64,000 nt of DNA from Methyloceanibacter superfactus (lineage in GTDB: Bacteria > Pseudomonadota > Alphaproteobacteria > Rhizobiales > Methyloligellaceae), in assembly GCF_001723305.1 (NCBI RefSeq), contig NZ_LPWF01000025.1:1-64000 (forward strand), read 5' to 3'. Shown in pieces: positions 28,200 to 39,274 of the stretch. A program made the translations under genes and the position numbers. Within the stretch, counting starts at the first letter, position 1. Every line of letters starts with the position of its first letter. The notes below the pieces were generated by a model. That model had not been told where the DNA came from, searched no databases, and saw only the letters and a program-made list of their open reading frames with translations.

Positions 28200-29276
28200 T
28201 TAATTCAGCGCTTTGGTCTTGGTCTCGATGGACTTCAGCAGGTCTTGCCACGAAGACACGAAGGATGCGGCACCCTCCTTCTGCAATTGCGCCGCGAGCG
28301 CGGCGATGGAGATGCCGGCCTTCTCGTAGTCCGCCAGAACCTCTTCGCAATTGCCGCCGTCCGGCGCCAGCACCCCGTCGAGTTTGCCGTGATCGCCGAA
28401 GGCGAGCAGCGTCTTGTCCGGCATGGTGTTGACCGTATTCGGCGCGGCCAGCGCGGATATATAGAGAGTGTCGGGCGCGCGCGGGTCCTTGGTGCTGGTG
28501 CTGGCAAAGAGCAGCCGTTGCGGCCGGGCGCCCATGGACTCAAGACGCTGCCAGCGGTCGGAGGCGAGCATCGTGCGATAGTCGCGATAGGCCTGATGCG
28601 CCACGGCGATGCCGAGCTTGTCCCGCAACGCATCGGGCACCTTGTCGAGCACGGCTTTGTCCCAGCGGCTGATGAAGATGGACGCCACCGAGCGCACGTC
28701 CGGGTCGAGCCCGGCCGCCATCCGCCGCTCCAACCCCTTCATGTAGGCGTCGGCCGCCGCCTTGCAGTCGTCGGACGAGAACAGCAGCGTGACATTGACG
28801 GTGACGCCGGAGAAGATCGCTTCCTCGATGGCCGGAAGCCCTTCCTTGGTGCCGGGGATCTTGATGAAGAGGTTCTTCTTGTGAGCCCGCCCATAGAGGC
28901 GCTTCGCCTCGGCGATGGTGGCTTGCGTGTCGTAGGCGAGCAGGGGCGAGACTTCCAGGGACACGAAACCGTCGACCCCAGCCGTCTTCTCATGGATGGG
29001 TGCGAACAGGTCGGCCGCTCGTGACAAGTCCTGGAGCGCCAGCTCGAAGAATAGCGCCTCTCCCGAGTACCCCGCCTTCATCAGCCGCTTCATCTCGCCG
29101 TCATAACTGTTCGACTTGGAGATGGCGTTGTCGAAGATCGTCGGATTGGAGGTAAGCCCCGTGACCGACAGCTCGTCGATATATGTCTTGAGCGTGCCAC
29201 TATCGAGCAGATCGCGGGTGATGTCGTCGAGCCACAGGCTTTGCCCGAGATCGTGTAGTGCTTGCGTTGCTTTCAC
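28200..29276 (-). CDS. tal: Transaldolase
   Basis: 358 residues of the long TalB/Tal type found in actinobacteria and many alphaproteobacteria. Seen: GQSLWLDDITRDLL, VTGLTSNPTIFDNAI, VSLEVSPLLAYDT, the Schiff-base lysine in LFIKIPGTKEGLPAIEEAI, and VNVTLLFS. Transfers dihydroxyacetone units in the non-oxidative pentose phosphate pathway. It lies 15 bases after the HAD gene and 13 before pgi, in one probable operon. Confidence 0.94.
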   Translation of the reverse strand: MKATQALHDLGQSLWLDDITRDLLDSGTLKTYIDELSVTGLTSNPTIFDNAISKSNSYDGEMKRLMKAGYSGEALFFELALQDLSRAADLFAPIHEKTAGVDGFVSLEVSPLLAYDTQATIAEAKRLYGRAHKKNLFIKIPGTKEGLPAIEEAIFSGVTVNVTLLFSSDDCKAAADAYMKGLERRMAAGLDPDVRSVASIFISRWDKAVLDKVPDALRDKLGIAVAHQAYRDYRTMLASDRWQRLESMGARPQRLLFASTSTKDPRAPDTLYISALAAPNTVNTMPDKTLLAFGDHGKLDGVLAPDGGNCEEVLADYEKAGISIAALAAQLQKEGAASFVSSWQDLLKSIETKTKALN

Positions 29277-29291
29277 GGCAATGTCTCCTCG

Positions 29292-29966
29292 TCAGGCCGG
29301 CGATAACGCCGAGAAATCGTGTTCCATCAAGTCCGCGATGCGGTCGACTTCGATGTCCGCCGGCCCTTGATCCGCCAGGGAATCCGGATCGTTCGCATAG
29401 TGTCCTTGGCGAGGGAAGACAGTTGTGACCGCATTGCCCCAGGCGCTTTTCACCGCATTGAGCAGCTTCAGCTTGTCGTCGATCAGGACGTAGTGCCGCG
29501 ATGGATAGGCGCGCCGGACGGAGTCGAGCTCTTCTTCCTTGTGGATGTAATTGAGCACGTGGCCGTCGAACGCGGTCCACAACCCGGCCCGTTCCAGCTT
29601 GTGCGGCTGAAACACGCCGTCGCCGTCGGTGAGGATCACCGGCAGCCCCCATTGGCGGACATGGCGCACGACGCCGAGTGCGTCCGGGTAGAGGCGTTCG
29701 ATGAAGGGATAGTCCATGACCCAGTTGGCCAGCAGCAGGGCGCGCGGGTCGTGCAAATGCTCCAGACGGAAGCGCTCGAGTGTGCCGAGGAAGTCGGCAT
29801 AGCCGTGCTTGGCGCGCTCCTCCTCGTAGAGCGCCCAGAGGCGGTCGTTTGCGCCTTCGCCGAACGTGGCTTCGACATGCTTGCCGAGATCGCTCTTCAT
29901 GCGGTCGTTGTCGAGCAACGTGTTGTCGACATCGAACAGGAAGATCACGTCATGCGTCTCGGACAT
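29292..29966 (-). CDS. HAD-family hydrolase
   Basis: 224 residues. HAD motif I is FLFDVDNTLLDND with the nucleophile aspartate, motif II PVILTDGDGVFQPHK, and motif IV YVLIDDKLKLLNAVK. The cap region is about 90 residues, close to subfamily I. It is embedded between zwf and tal, so a sugar-phosphate or phosphoglycolate-type phosphatase is plausible, but no motif fixes the substrate. Confidence 0.85.
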   Translation of the reverse strand: MSETHDVIFLFDVDNTLLDNDRMKSDLGKHVEATFGEGANDRLWALYEEERAKHGYADFLGTLERFRLEHLHDPRALLLANWVMDYPFIERLYPDALGVVRHVRQWGLPVILTDGDGVFQPHKLERAGLWTAFDGHVLNYIHKEEELDSVRRAYPSRHYVLIDDKLKLLNAVKSAWGNAVTTVFPRQGHYANDPDSLADQGPADIEVDRIADLMEHDFSALSPA

Positions 29967-29973
29967 GGGCCGT

Positions 29974-31361
29974 CTACGCCGGCTTGGGGTTGAGCCAGGG
30001 GCCGTCGCCGCCGACGAGCTGCAACGCCTCGTCGGGCCCCCAGGTGCCGGGTTCGTAGCGATAGACCGGGGTCACGTCGCCGAGCACGTCGTTGACGATG
30101 CGCCACTCGGCATCGACGATGTCCTCGCGGGTGAACAGATCGCTGATGCCGTGCATGGCGTCGCCCAACAGCCGCTGATAAGGCGGCCTGTCGGCGCCCG
30201 GCTGCCGCGTCAGGATCAGCTCCACGTCGTCGCCGATCATGCGGTCGCCTGGGATCTTGACGCGCGTGCCCAAGGCGATGGTCACGTCAGGCTGGATGCG
30301 AAAGCGCATATGGCCGCAGCCCAGCGAGTCGATCTCGCCGAAGGTCTCGCGCGGCGGCTTCTTGAATTGGACGACGGCCTCGGCGATGCTGACCGGCATC
30401 ACCTTGCCGGTGCGGATGAAGATGGGCACGCCTTCCCAGCGCCAGCTGTCGATGGCGAGCCTGGCGGCGGCGAAGGTCTCGACGGTTGAGCCGGGCCGGA
30501 CGCCCGGCACGCTCTCGTAGCCGATATATTGTCCGCGCACGACATGCCCGGCGTCCAGCGCCCGGACAGACTTGAGCAGGCTGGCCTTGCTGTCGCGGAT
30601 CGCCTCGTGCTCCTGCCCCGTGGGCGGGTCCATGGTCAGCGAGGCCAGGATCTGCAGCATGTGGTTCTGCAGCACGTCGCGGATGGCGCCCGCCTCGTCA
30701 TAGAACGCGCCGCGATCCTGCACTCCGAAATTCTCCGCCATGGTGATCTGAATGCTGCGCACGAAGTTGCGATTCCAGATCGGCTCGAAGGTCGAGTTGG
30801 CAAAGCGCGTGTAGAGGATGTTCTGCACCGGCTCCTTGCCGAGATAATGGTCGATGCGGAAAATGTCGTCTTCCGAGAAATACTCATCGAGGATGCGGCT
30901 CAGCGCTTCGGCCGACGCCCGGTCGCGCCCGAACGGCTTCTCGACCACGAGGCGCGCGTTCTTGGAGCAGCCGGACTTGGCGAGCTGCGAGGCGACCTCG
31001 GAGAACAGCACCGGTGGAATGGCGAGATAGTGCAGGGGGCGCTGGGCGTCGCCCATCTGCTTGCGCAGCTCGGTGAACACATTCGGGTCGGCGTAGTCGC
31101 CGTCCACGTAGCGAAGTTGGCTCAGCAGCTTGTTGAAGGCTTCGGAGGTGATGTCGCCGCCATGGGCTTTGACGCTGTCCGCCGCGCGCTGCTTTAGCTG
31201 ATCGAGCCCCCAGCCTTGCTTGGCGACGCCGATGATCGGCGTCGACAGGCCCTCGTCGCGCACGAGCCCGTAGAGCGCCGGGAAGATTTGCTTATAGGCG
31301 AGGTCGCCGGTGGCGCCGAAGAAGACGAGCGCGTCGGAAACCCATTCTTCGCGTTCGTCAT
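29974..31361 (-). CDS. zwf: Glucose-6-phosphate 1-dehydrogenase, frameshifted at the N-terminus
   Basis: Oxidises glucose 6-phosphate with NADP. Motifs: [19 protein letters not shown] (nucleotide binding), VEKPFGRDR, and the active-site block [16 protein letters not shown]. The natural start is ATG 31361, overlapping the gnd stop as ATGA, reading MTNAKNG; the body ([12 protein letters not shown]) is one base out of phase, so a base is missing near 31340. Without that correction the only in-frame start is TTG 31377. Restored length is about 462 residues. Confidence 0.93.
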
Positions 31362-32371
31362 GGCGCCTTCTTCTCAAGATGGCCGCCGAATTCCCAGCGC
31401 ATGGCCGACATCAGCTTGTCGGCGAACTCCGCATCGCCACGCGAGGCGAAGCGGCTGAACAGCGCCGAGCTGATGACGGGCGCCGGCACCCCTTCGTCGA
31501 TCGCCGCCTGCAAGGTCCAACGGCCTTCGCCGGAGTCCGACACGCGCCCCTCGAAGTTGGAGAGGTCCGGGTTATGGCGCAAGGCGCTCGCCGTGAGGTC
31601 GAGCAGCCACGAGCCGATGACGCTGCCGCGCCGCCACACCTCGGCGACCTCGGGCAAGTTCAGCTCATATTGGTAGAGCTCCGGATTGCGCAGCGGCGTC
31701 GTCTCCGCGTCCGTCTCGCGCTTGACCGTGCCCGCATTGGCGTTCTTGAGGATGTTGAGCCCTTCCGCGTAGGCCGCCATGATCCCGTATTCGATGCCGT
31801 TATGCACCATCTTGACGAAATGCCCGGCGCCGTTCGGTCCGCAATGCAGATAGCCGTTCTCGGCCGGAGAGGGTTCGCCGGTGGCGCCCGGCGTGCGGGC
31901 CGCGTTGCCGACGCCAGGGGCCAGCGCCTTGAAGATCGGATCGAGCCGCTGCACCACCGCGTCCTCGCCGCCGATCATCATGCAGTATCCTCGGTCGAGA
32001 CCCCACACGCCTCCGCTCACGCCCACGTCCACATAGTGGAGACTCTTTTCTTTCAGTGCCTTAGCCCGGCGGAGATCGTCGTGATAATAGGAGTTGCCGC
32101 CGTCGACGATGATGTCGCCGGCGTCCAGGATGCGGCGGCCGTCGAGCACCGCGTCGACCGCGCCCGCCGGAACCATCATCCAGATAGCGCGCGGCTTATC
32201 GAGGCCCTTCACGAAATCGCTCAGGTCCGTGCTGCCTTTGGCGCCCTTGTCGGTCAGCGCCTTCACCGCCTGGGCATGCGTGTCGTAGACGTGCATGTCG
32301 TGGCCGGCCTTCATCGCCCGCACGGTCATGTTGGCGCCCATTCGACCGAGGCCGATCATGCCAAGTTGCAT
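31358..32371 (-). CDS. gnd: 6-phosphogluconate dehydrogenase, decarboxylating (short GndA-like type)
   Basis: 337 residues, the shorter class common in alphaproteobacteria and Gram-positives. N-terminal Rossmann start [23 protein letters not shown], substrate loop [14 protein letters not shown], and the catalytic block [20 protein letters not shown]. Produces ribulose 5-phosphate. Cofactor (NAD or NADP) cannot be fixed from the motif alone. It is followed by zwf with a 4-base overlap and preceded by tkt. Confidence 0.94.
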   Translation of the reverse strand: MQLGMIGLGRMGANMTVRAMKAGHDMHVYDTHAQAVKALTDKGAKGSTDLSDFVKGLDKPRAIWMMVPAGAVDAVLDGRRILDAGDIIVDGGNSYYHDDLRRAKALKEKSLHYVDVGVSGGVWGLDRGYCMMIGGEDAVVQRLDPIFKALAPGVGNAARTPGATGEPSPAENGYLHCGPNGAGHFVKMVHNGIEYGIMAAYAEGLNILKNANAGTVKRETDAETTPLRNPELYQYELNLPEVAEVWRRGSVIGSWLLDLTASALRHNPDLSNFEGRVSDSGEGRWTLQAAIDEGVPAPVISSALFSRFASRGDAEFADKLMSAMRWEFGGHLEKKAP

Positions 32372-32427
32372 CCTTCATCTCCTCGTTTCGTATGTCAGGA
32401 CGTTCCGAGCGCCGGAACGCGAAAAGA

Positions 32428-34499
32428 CTAGAGGCCCAGCGCCATTTTGGCGGCGGCGGCGACCCGCTCCGGCGTGAACCCGAAATGCTCGGCGACCACC
32501 TTCAGCGGTGCCGACATGCCGAATGTATGCATGCCGAGCACGATACCCTTAGGCCCCGCATAGCGGTCCCAGCCAATGGGCGAGGCTTCCTCCACCGTCA
32601 CCCGGGCCGTGACGGACGACGGCAGCACGGACTCGCGATAGGCCTCGTCCTGCGCGTCGAACAGCTCGCGGCAAGGCATTGAGACGACTCGCGCTTTGAT
32701 GTTCTCCGCCGCAAGCTGATCGCGCGCCGCCAAGCACAGCGCCACCTCGCTCCCCGTGCCGATCAGGATCACGTCGGGTTTTCCGCCCGGGGGCTCGGCC
32801 AGTACATAAGCGCCCTTGGCGAGACCGCTCGCCGGCGCCAGCTTGTTGCGGTCGAAGATCGGCAGCGCCTGGCGCGACAGAATGAGCGCTGTGGGACGGT
32901 GGGTCTGCGGCATCGCCAGCCGATAGGCTTCCGCCGTCTCGTTGCGTCGGCTGGCCGGATGACCATCATGCCGGGAATGGCTCGCAACGAGACCATCTGC
33001 TCGATGGGCTGATGGGTCGGGCCGTCTTGGCCGAGGCTGATGGAATCGTGCGTCCAGATATGCAGGACGGGAAGATCCATCAGCGACGACAGACGGATCG
33101 CGCCGCGCGCATAGTCGGTGAAGATCAGATAGGCGGACGCGTAGCCGCGCAGTCCCGACAGCACCATGCCGTTGACGATGGCGCACATGGCGTGCTCGCG
33201 AATGCCGTAGCGCAAGTTTCGGCCGCCATAGTCGCCGAGCTCGCCATAGGGCTGGAACTCGCCGGCGTCCTCGAAGCTCAAATTGACCTTGGTGCTGCCG
33301 GCCACGTCAGCCGCGCCGCCCAGCACCCAGGGCACCTTCGCGGCGATGGCATTCAGGACTTTGCCGGAGGGCTCGCGCGTGGCTATCCCCTTGGGATCAG
33401 GCGCAAAAGTCGGAATGTCGCCGTCCCATCCTTGCGGCAACCCGCGGTTTCGGATGAGGTCGATCTGGGCTGCTTCGGCCGGGTATGTCTTGGCGTAGCC
33501 GGCGAACAGCGCGTCCCATTTGGCGCGGGCATCGGTGCCGCGCTTGCCCATCCGAGCGGCGAAGACCTCGCGCACGCCGTCCGGCACCACGAAGCTCTTG
33601 TCGGGATCGAAGCCGAGAAATTCCTTGGTGCGGCGGACCTCTTCCACCCCCAGCGGCTCGCCATGGGCCGCCGGCGTGTCGTGCTTCTCGGGCGAGCCGT
33701 AACCGATATGGCTGTGCACGACGATCAGCGTCGGCTGGTCGTCGGTCGCGAGGAATTCGTCATAGGCTTTGGTCAGTTGGCCGAGTTCGTTCGGGTTCTG
33801 AACATGGGCGATGTGCCAGCCATAGGCCTCGAACCGCTTCGCCACGTCCTCGGTGAAGGTGATGTTGGTGTGGCCGTCGATGGTCACGTTGTTGTTGTCG
33901 AAGATCCAGCAGAGGTTCGACAGCTTGAGATGACCGGCGAGCGACGCCGCCTCGCTGGCGACGCCCTCCATCAGGCAGCCTTCGCCTGAGAGCCCGTAGA
34001 CATTGAAGTCGAACAAGTCGAAGTCCGGCTTGTTGTAGGTGGCGGCGAGCCATTTGCCGGCGATCGCCATGCCGACGCTGGTGGCAAGACCTTGCCCCAG
34101 CGGCCCGGTGGTGGATTCGACGCCCGTCGTCCAGCCATATTCGGGGTGACCCGGGCAGCGGCTGCCTTCCTCGCGGAACGACTCGATGTCGGCGAGGGAC
34201 ACCGCCTCGCCGCCGGGCTTCTGGTAGGAGGTCTCCGCCGCCTCGATGCCGGCGAGGTGGATCAGGCTGTAGAGCAGCATCGATGCGTGTCCCGCCGACA
34301 ACACGAAACGGTCGCGGTTGATCCAATGCGGCGTCTTCGGGTCGTAGCGCAGCACCTGTTGCCACAGCGCATAGGCCGTGGGTGCCGCGTCCATGGCCGT
34401 GCCGGGATGGCCGGAATTCGCTTTCTGAATGGCGTCGATGGAAAGCGTGCGGATTGTGTTGACCGCCAGCATGTCCAGTTCGTCTTGCTTCTGCGTCAC
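32428..34499 (-). CDS. tkt: Transketolase, frameshifted
   Basis: Thiamine-diphosphate enzyme of the pentose phosphate pathway. Motifs: ANSGHPGTAMDAAPTAYALW, TTGPLGQGLATSVGMAIAGK, the TPP motif LSGEGCLMEGVASEAASLAG, and the pyrimidine-domain run TDYARGAIRLSSLM and THDSISLGQDGPTHQPIEQM. The C-terminal about 170 residues are out of phase; a missing base near 32945 joins VIRPADA to NETAEAYRLAM and gives about 690 residues, normal length. It lies between the ROK kinase gene and gnd. Confidence 0.94.
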
Positions 34500-34521
34500 C
34501 GTCGCCTCTCCTCGAAAACCA

Positions 34522-35306
34522 TCAGGCCACGGTCACAAAAGCGGATGAAGTTTCGGTGAAACTCTGGTCCATCTGCTTGCTCCAGACCTTCACGCCGCCG
34601 GTGATACCGTCTTCATTGGAGACAATCCTCACATTGTCGGGCAGGGGCGACTCGATCAGTCGCGAGTTTCCGCCGCCGATATAGAGCGTGTCGTAGTTGG
34701 TCACCGTTTCGAGAATCTTGATGATCTTGCGGACGCGGCGGTTCCAATGCTTGCGGCCCACGGCCTCCAGCGCGGCCTCGCCGATATAGTGATCGTAGGT
34801 CGTGTCGGTCTTGATCGGGTGCTGGCTCATCTCGAGATGTGGGGCGAGGCGGCCATGGTCGAACAACGAGAAGCCGAATCCGGTTCCCATGGTCAGCGCG
34901 CATTCGACACCGTCTCCGGAGATCGCGCCCAAGCCTTGCACGGAGGCGTCGTTCAGCATTCGCACCGGCTTGCCAAACCGCTCGTGGATCACGCGCGCAA
35001 GCTTGTAATCACGCCATAAATCGGTGCCGAGATTGGGCGCGGTGACCACGTAATCGGCGCGGACAACCCCGGGGAAGCCGATGGTGATCCGGTCATGCGG
35101 GCCGAGTTCCTTGGCAAGGCCGAGCAGTCCCGCCACCACGTCCGCGGGATTCGCCGGATGGGGCGTGACCACGTGGCTGGGCCCTGCAGCATGACGCCGG
35201 CCGGCGACAGAATCCCGGCTTTCAGGTGACTCCCGCCGATATCGAAGACGAGTGTCAGCGGGCCTTGGGTCAGCGGGCCTTGGGCGCCATCTCCAGTGCG
35301 CGTCAC
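34522..35306 (-). CDS. ROK-family sugar kinase (polyphosphate-glucokinase-like), frameshifted
   Basis: Starts at GTG 35306. N-terminal phosphate loop LVFDIGGSHLKAGIL, then IGFPGVV, LNDASVQGLGA (catalytic Asp), LTMGTGFGFSLFDHGRLAPH and YIGGGNSRLI. The early part and remainder differ by one frame; a missing base near 35182 gives about 261 residues. Relatives are annotated as ROK proteins or polyphosphate glucokinases. As the first gene of the tkt-gnd-zwf-tal-pgi run it could feed glucose into the pathway. A 15-base tandem duplication near the start makes QGPLTQGPLT. Confidence 0.8.
35254..35283. repeat. 15-bp perfect tandem duplication in the ROK kinase 5' end
   Basis: The unit GTCAGCGGGCCTTGG occurs twice in direct succession, encoding a repeated GPLTQ on the minus strand. 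It keeps the frame, so length variation here would be tolerated. Confidence 0.85.
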
Positions 35307-35610
35307 GAGGCGTGCTCCACGAGTTGCGTGACCGCACTGCGGCGGTTCTGTCGGCACGGCTGTACCGTCATTGGTCTCAATATTACGTGAAATAAGCCAC
35401 GCAAGTCTTAGGATTGCTCGCGATTTCTACAGCTTCTTACGGCAACGTCCGCTCTGTCATTCTCTTGTGGCTGTTGAGCCCGTAGGGAAGGGAAGGTCGT
35501 CCGTCCCATTTTCCACAAGGAAGGCCTGCGGATTCAGGACGTGGCAAGGTCAAAGGCGCATCTTCTTCCCGCCGAGCGATGATCGTGGCCGCCAATATAG
35601 GGAGAGCGTC
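35307..35610. other. Divergent intergenic region between the ROK kinase and the proton ATPase
   Basis: About 300 bases that should carry the promoters of the minus-strand sugar-phosphate operon and of the ATPase. A more AT-rich core lies at 35375-35440. I see no clear promoter boxes, no FixK-type palindrome, no terminator and no protein-like frame. Confidence 0.5.
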
Positions 35611-38117
35611 GTGGCAGTATCCGAGACCCAGCCCCAGGATCAAACCGGGCCGCAGGCAGATTTGAAGTCGCTGCCGCTGCCCCAGCTGGAAACGAAACTT
35701 GCCACCTCCGCCAACGGTCTGACCCAAGCCGAAGCCGACCGCAGGCTGACCCGCTACGGGCCCAATGCGCTGGCCGAGAAGAAGGTCAGTCCACTTCTCA
35801 AATTCCTCGGCTATTTCTGGGGGCCGATCCCGTGGATGATCGAGGCCGCGGCGGTGCTGTCGGCGGTCGTGCAGCACTGGTCGGATCTCATCATCATCCT
35901 GGTGCTGCTCTTCGCCAATGCCGTGGTCGGCTTCTGGGAGGAGTTTCAGGCCGGCAACGCCATCGCCGCCCTGAAGGCGAGGCTCGCGCCGCATGCGCGC
36001 GTCAAGCGGGACGGTGCCTGGACCGATTTGGCCGCGCGCCTGCTGGTGCCGGGCGACATCGTGCGCTTGCGTCTCGGCGACATCGTTCCCGCCGACGCGC
36101 GATCGCTCGGACCAGATCCGGTCGAGGTCGATCAGGCGGCGCTGACGGGCGAATCCCTGCCCGTATCGCGGGGAACGGGCGAGGTGCTGTTCTCCGGCGC
36201 CATCCTGCGCCAAGGCGAGGCCGATGCCCTCGTCTATGCCACGGGCGGCAACACCTTCTTCGGCAAGACCGCAGCCCTCGTGCAGCAGGCCCACACGACC
36301 AGCCATTTTCAACGCGCGGTGCTGAAGATCGGCGACTATCTCATCGTCATCGCCATTGCCCTCGTCACGCTCATCTTCGCCGTGGCGCTGTTCCGCGGCG
36401 ATCCGGTGATGACCACACTGCAATTCGCCCTGGTGCTCACGGTCGCCGCCATCCCCGTGGCGATGCCGGCCGTGCTGTCGGTGACCATGGCGGTTGGCGC
36501 CAGGCGGCTGGCGGCCAAGGAGGCCATCGTCAGCCGGCTCGCGGCGATCGAAGAACTGGCCGGCGTCGACGTGCTGTGCTCCGACAAGACGGGCACGCTG
36601 ACCCAGAACACGCTGACGCTTGGCGATCCTTATTGCCTCGGGAAAGTCAGCCGCGACGATCTCGTGCTCGACGCGCGCTCGCTTCACGCGCGGAGGATCA
36701 GGACACCATCGACATGGCCGTCATCGCCGGCGTCAAGGATCCGGCCGGTCTGAAGCACTATCAGTCCGAGCATTTCCAGCCCTTCGACCCCGTGCACAAA
36801 CGCACCGAGTCGACGGTCAAGGCGGCCGACGGCAGCGTATTCAAGGTGACCAAGGGCGCGGTGCAGGTGATCCTGGCCCTGTCGGCCAATGCGGACGCGG
36901 TGCGCGCCGACGTCGACAAGGCGACCGACGAATTCGCCAAGCGCGGCTTCCGCTCATTGGGTGTCGCCAAGGCCACCGGTGACGGCGCCTGGCAGTTCCT
37001 CGGCGTGCTGCCGCTCTACGACCCGCCGCGGCCGGATTCGAAAGAGATGATCGCCACCGCCGAGGAGCTCGGCATCGACGTCAAGATGATCACCGGCGAC
37101 CAGCTCGCCATCGCCAAGGAGATTGCCGCCCAACTCGGCCTCGGCACCAATATTCTCGACGCCAGCGGCTTCGAGACCACCAAGCCTCACGAGGCGGCCC
37201 AGTTCGACCAATCCATCGAGATGGCCGATGGCTTCGCTCAAGTGTTCCCCGAGCACAAATTCCACATCATCGACGTCTTGCAGAAGCATGGCCATATCGT
37301 CGGCATGACCGGCGACGGGGTGAACGACGCGCCGCCGCTCAAGAAGGCCGATTGCGGCATCGCCGTCTCCGGCGCCACCGACGCCGCCCGCGCCGCCGCG
37401 GCCATCGTGCTTCTCACGCCGGGCCTGACAGTGATCGTCGAAGCGGTCAAGGAAGCGCGCAAGATCTTCCAGCGGATGAACAGCTACGCGATCTACCGCA
37501 TCGCCGAGACCATCCGCGTCCTCCTGTTCATGACGCTGGCGATCCTCGTGTTCAATTTCTATCCGGTCACGGCGATCATGATCGTGCTGCTGGCGCTGCT
37601 CAATGACGGCGCGATCCTGTCCATCGCCTACGACAATGTGCGGCCGTCCCCCAAGCCGGAATCGTGGAACATGCACCGGGTGCTCGGCATCTCGACCATG
37701 CTGGGCATCGCCGGCGTCATCGCCTCGTTCGGCATGTTCTATATCGGCGAACGCGTGCTCGATCTCGACCGTGAGGTCATCCAGTCCTTGATGTATCTGA
37801 AGCTGTCGGTGGCGGGCCATCTCAACATCTTCGTCACCCGCACGCGCGGGCCGTTCTGGTCGATCATGCCGGCGCGCATTCTGCTGATCGCCGTGTTCGG
37901 CACCCAGGCCATTGCCACCATCCTCGCCGTCTATGGGCTGCTCATGCCAGCCATCGGCTGGGAGCTGGCCCTGATGGTGTGGGGCTACGCGCTGATCTGG
38001 TTCCTGATCAACGACCAGGTGAAGCTGCTCGGCTATCGCATCCTCGATCCCGGCGGCGAGCCGGTCATCGCGCAGCGCAAAAGCGCTCGCGGAGACGCGT
38101 TAGCCCAGGGCAGCTAG
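35611..38117 (+). CDS. P-type H+-transporting ATPase (P3A, plasma-membrane type), frameshifted
   Basis: Start GTG 35611 (MAVSETQ) with GGGAGAG upstream. An N-terminal cation-ATPase domain leads to membrane pairs, the actuator motif ALTGESLPVSRGTGE, phosphorylation motif CSDKTGTLTQN, and hinge MTGDGVNDAPPLKKADCGIAV. AIPVAMPAVLSV in the fourth span and the 835-residue restored length fit plant/fungal-type P3A proton pumps rather than metal or Ca pumps. The N- and C-terminal halves are out of phase; one base is missing near 36675. It would extrude protons at the cost of ATP. It is monocistronic by context. Confidence 0.9.
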
Positions 38118-38143
38118 GGGAAGCTGCCGGCTCCCCATCGCCT

Positions 38144-38157
38144 TTGACGCGCATCAA
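38144..38157. promoter_or_regulatory. FixK/FNR-type box
   Basis: TTGACGCGCATCAA fits TTGAN-N4-NTCAA with both arms. Its centre is about 120 bases before the start of the secreted protein gene at 38270. Confidence 0.65.
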
Positions 38158-38269
38158 GGCGACTGCAACCGAACCACGCTCCTTGCCCTCGAGCCGGGGT
38201 GAGGGTCGGGCGCGAAATACGGGCCCGTCCGATCGGCCCCGATACATCTGCTTGCGGAAAGGTTCGATC

Positions 38270-38599
38270 ATGTCAGCCCAAAGGCAAACGAAGAGATGCG
38301 CCGGCTTTGCGGGTGTCCTCGCTGTCGCCGTTTCCCTCGGCGCGGCAGCCGCCGTCGCCCAGGAGCATGCCTGTTGCCGTTACAACGTCGAGGGTCACAC
38401 CGACGCCGACGACTTCTGGAGCTGGAATACGCTTGAAAGCGCCGCCATCAGTCAGTGGAGAAGGAATGCGGCCGATAAATGCGGCGGGTTCTGGACGCAT
38501 TGGAAATGGGAGAACGCCGCTAACAAGAGCCTGGTGCGCAGCGATCCGCCCGGGGAGAAGACGAGACGGGTCACGGCCAGAGGCAATCCCTGCAAATAG
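38270..38599 (+). CDS. Small secreted cysteine-containing protein
   Basis: 109 residues from ATG 38270 with GGAAAGG upstream. A signal peptide (GFAGVLAVAVSLGAAAAVAQ) precedes a mature part with CCRYNVEGHTD, many tryptophans (FWSWNTLE, FWTHWKWEN) and four cysteines (CC near the new N-terminus, one in DKCGGFW, one at the C-terminal NPCK). I do not recognise the family. A FixK-type box lies upstream, so low-oxygen induction is likely. Confidence 0.7.
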   Translation: MSAQRQTKRCAGFAGVLAVAVSLGAAAAVAQEHACCRYNVEGHTDADDFWSWNTLESAAISQWRRNAADKCGGFWTHWKWENAANKSLVRSDPPGEKTRRVTARGNPCK

Positions 38600-38643
38600 G
38601 CCATCCCGGATAGATCCGGCGGTTACCTAGCAACGGCGCGGGA

Positions 38644-39143
38644 TCAGGGGCGCTTCACCTCGAGCACGGTCATCAGCGCCGCCATGGTTGGCCGGTCCGA
38701 GCCTGATGCGATCTCCGCCAGGCGCTGGTCGGAAGAGTGAACCACGAAACCTTGCTGTTTGAGCGCCGCGCTCAAGGAGTCCGCCGGCACGTCGAGGACG
38801 CGGCCGAGATCGGCGAGCCTGGCATTCTCCAGAGTTTGGAACAGGGCAGGGACGGGGTTGCTGTGGGTGGAGAGACTCGCCGGGACGATGAAGGCCGCCG
38901 CCGCCAGCAGTGCCAGCGTGACGGGGGCGATGATCGTCCCGCGCCGGAAATAGGTCTTCATCCCACCCCAGTTCTGAGGATGTGCAGCCCGATGGCCGCG
39001 ACGAAGATCACGGCGAGCCATTCGTGCATTTCCTTCACCAGATCCTCGCCGACATGGAAGAACATGGCGAGGCCGGAAGCGGCGACGATGAGAAACAACG
39101 CGGCCGCGACCGCGGTGATGTATTTCTTGAACTTATCGCTCAC
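38644..39143 (-). CDS. DUF4405-like cytochrome b-type membrane protein with periplasmic tail, frameshifted
   Basis: GTG 39143 overlaps the preceding stop. The first part reads two membrane helices with spaced histidines (AMFFHVGEDLVKEMHEWLAV, IGLHIL), as in DUF4405/cytochrome b561-like proteins. The next frame continues RNWGGMKTYFRRGTIIAPV, a third span and a roughly 75-residue soluble tail with repeated helix-forming LADLGRVL motifs. One missing base near 38970 joins them into about 166 residues. Heme binding is inferred from the histidines. It is the last gene of a three-gene operon. Confidence 0.65.
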
Positions 39144-39274
39144 CCGATCTCTCCTTGAGCCTCGTCGTCATAGGTCCGGTGCCGGAGCTGCAAGAGGTCG
39201 GGGAAGGCGATGCTCGCGACCAGTAAAGCCGCCGTGCCCCAACACAGAACCACCATGATCCACAGCAGGGTCAT
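39140..39274 (-). CDS. Small single-span membrane protein (44 residues)
   Basis: MTLLWIMVVLCWGTAALLVA followed by SIAFPDLLQLRHRTYDDEAQGE. ATG 39274 has AGGAGGG upstream and overlaps the preceding small gene as ATGA; its own stop overlaps the next start as GTGA. Resembles the upstream small protein in the pattern of a hydrophobic helix then FP-LLQ-R, so the two look like a duplication. Unknown family. Confidence 0.65.
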   Translation of the reverse strand: MTLLWIMVVLCWGTAALLVASIAFPDLLQLRHRTYDDEAQGEIG

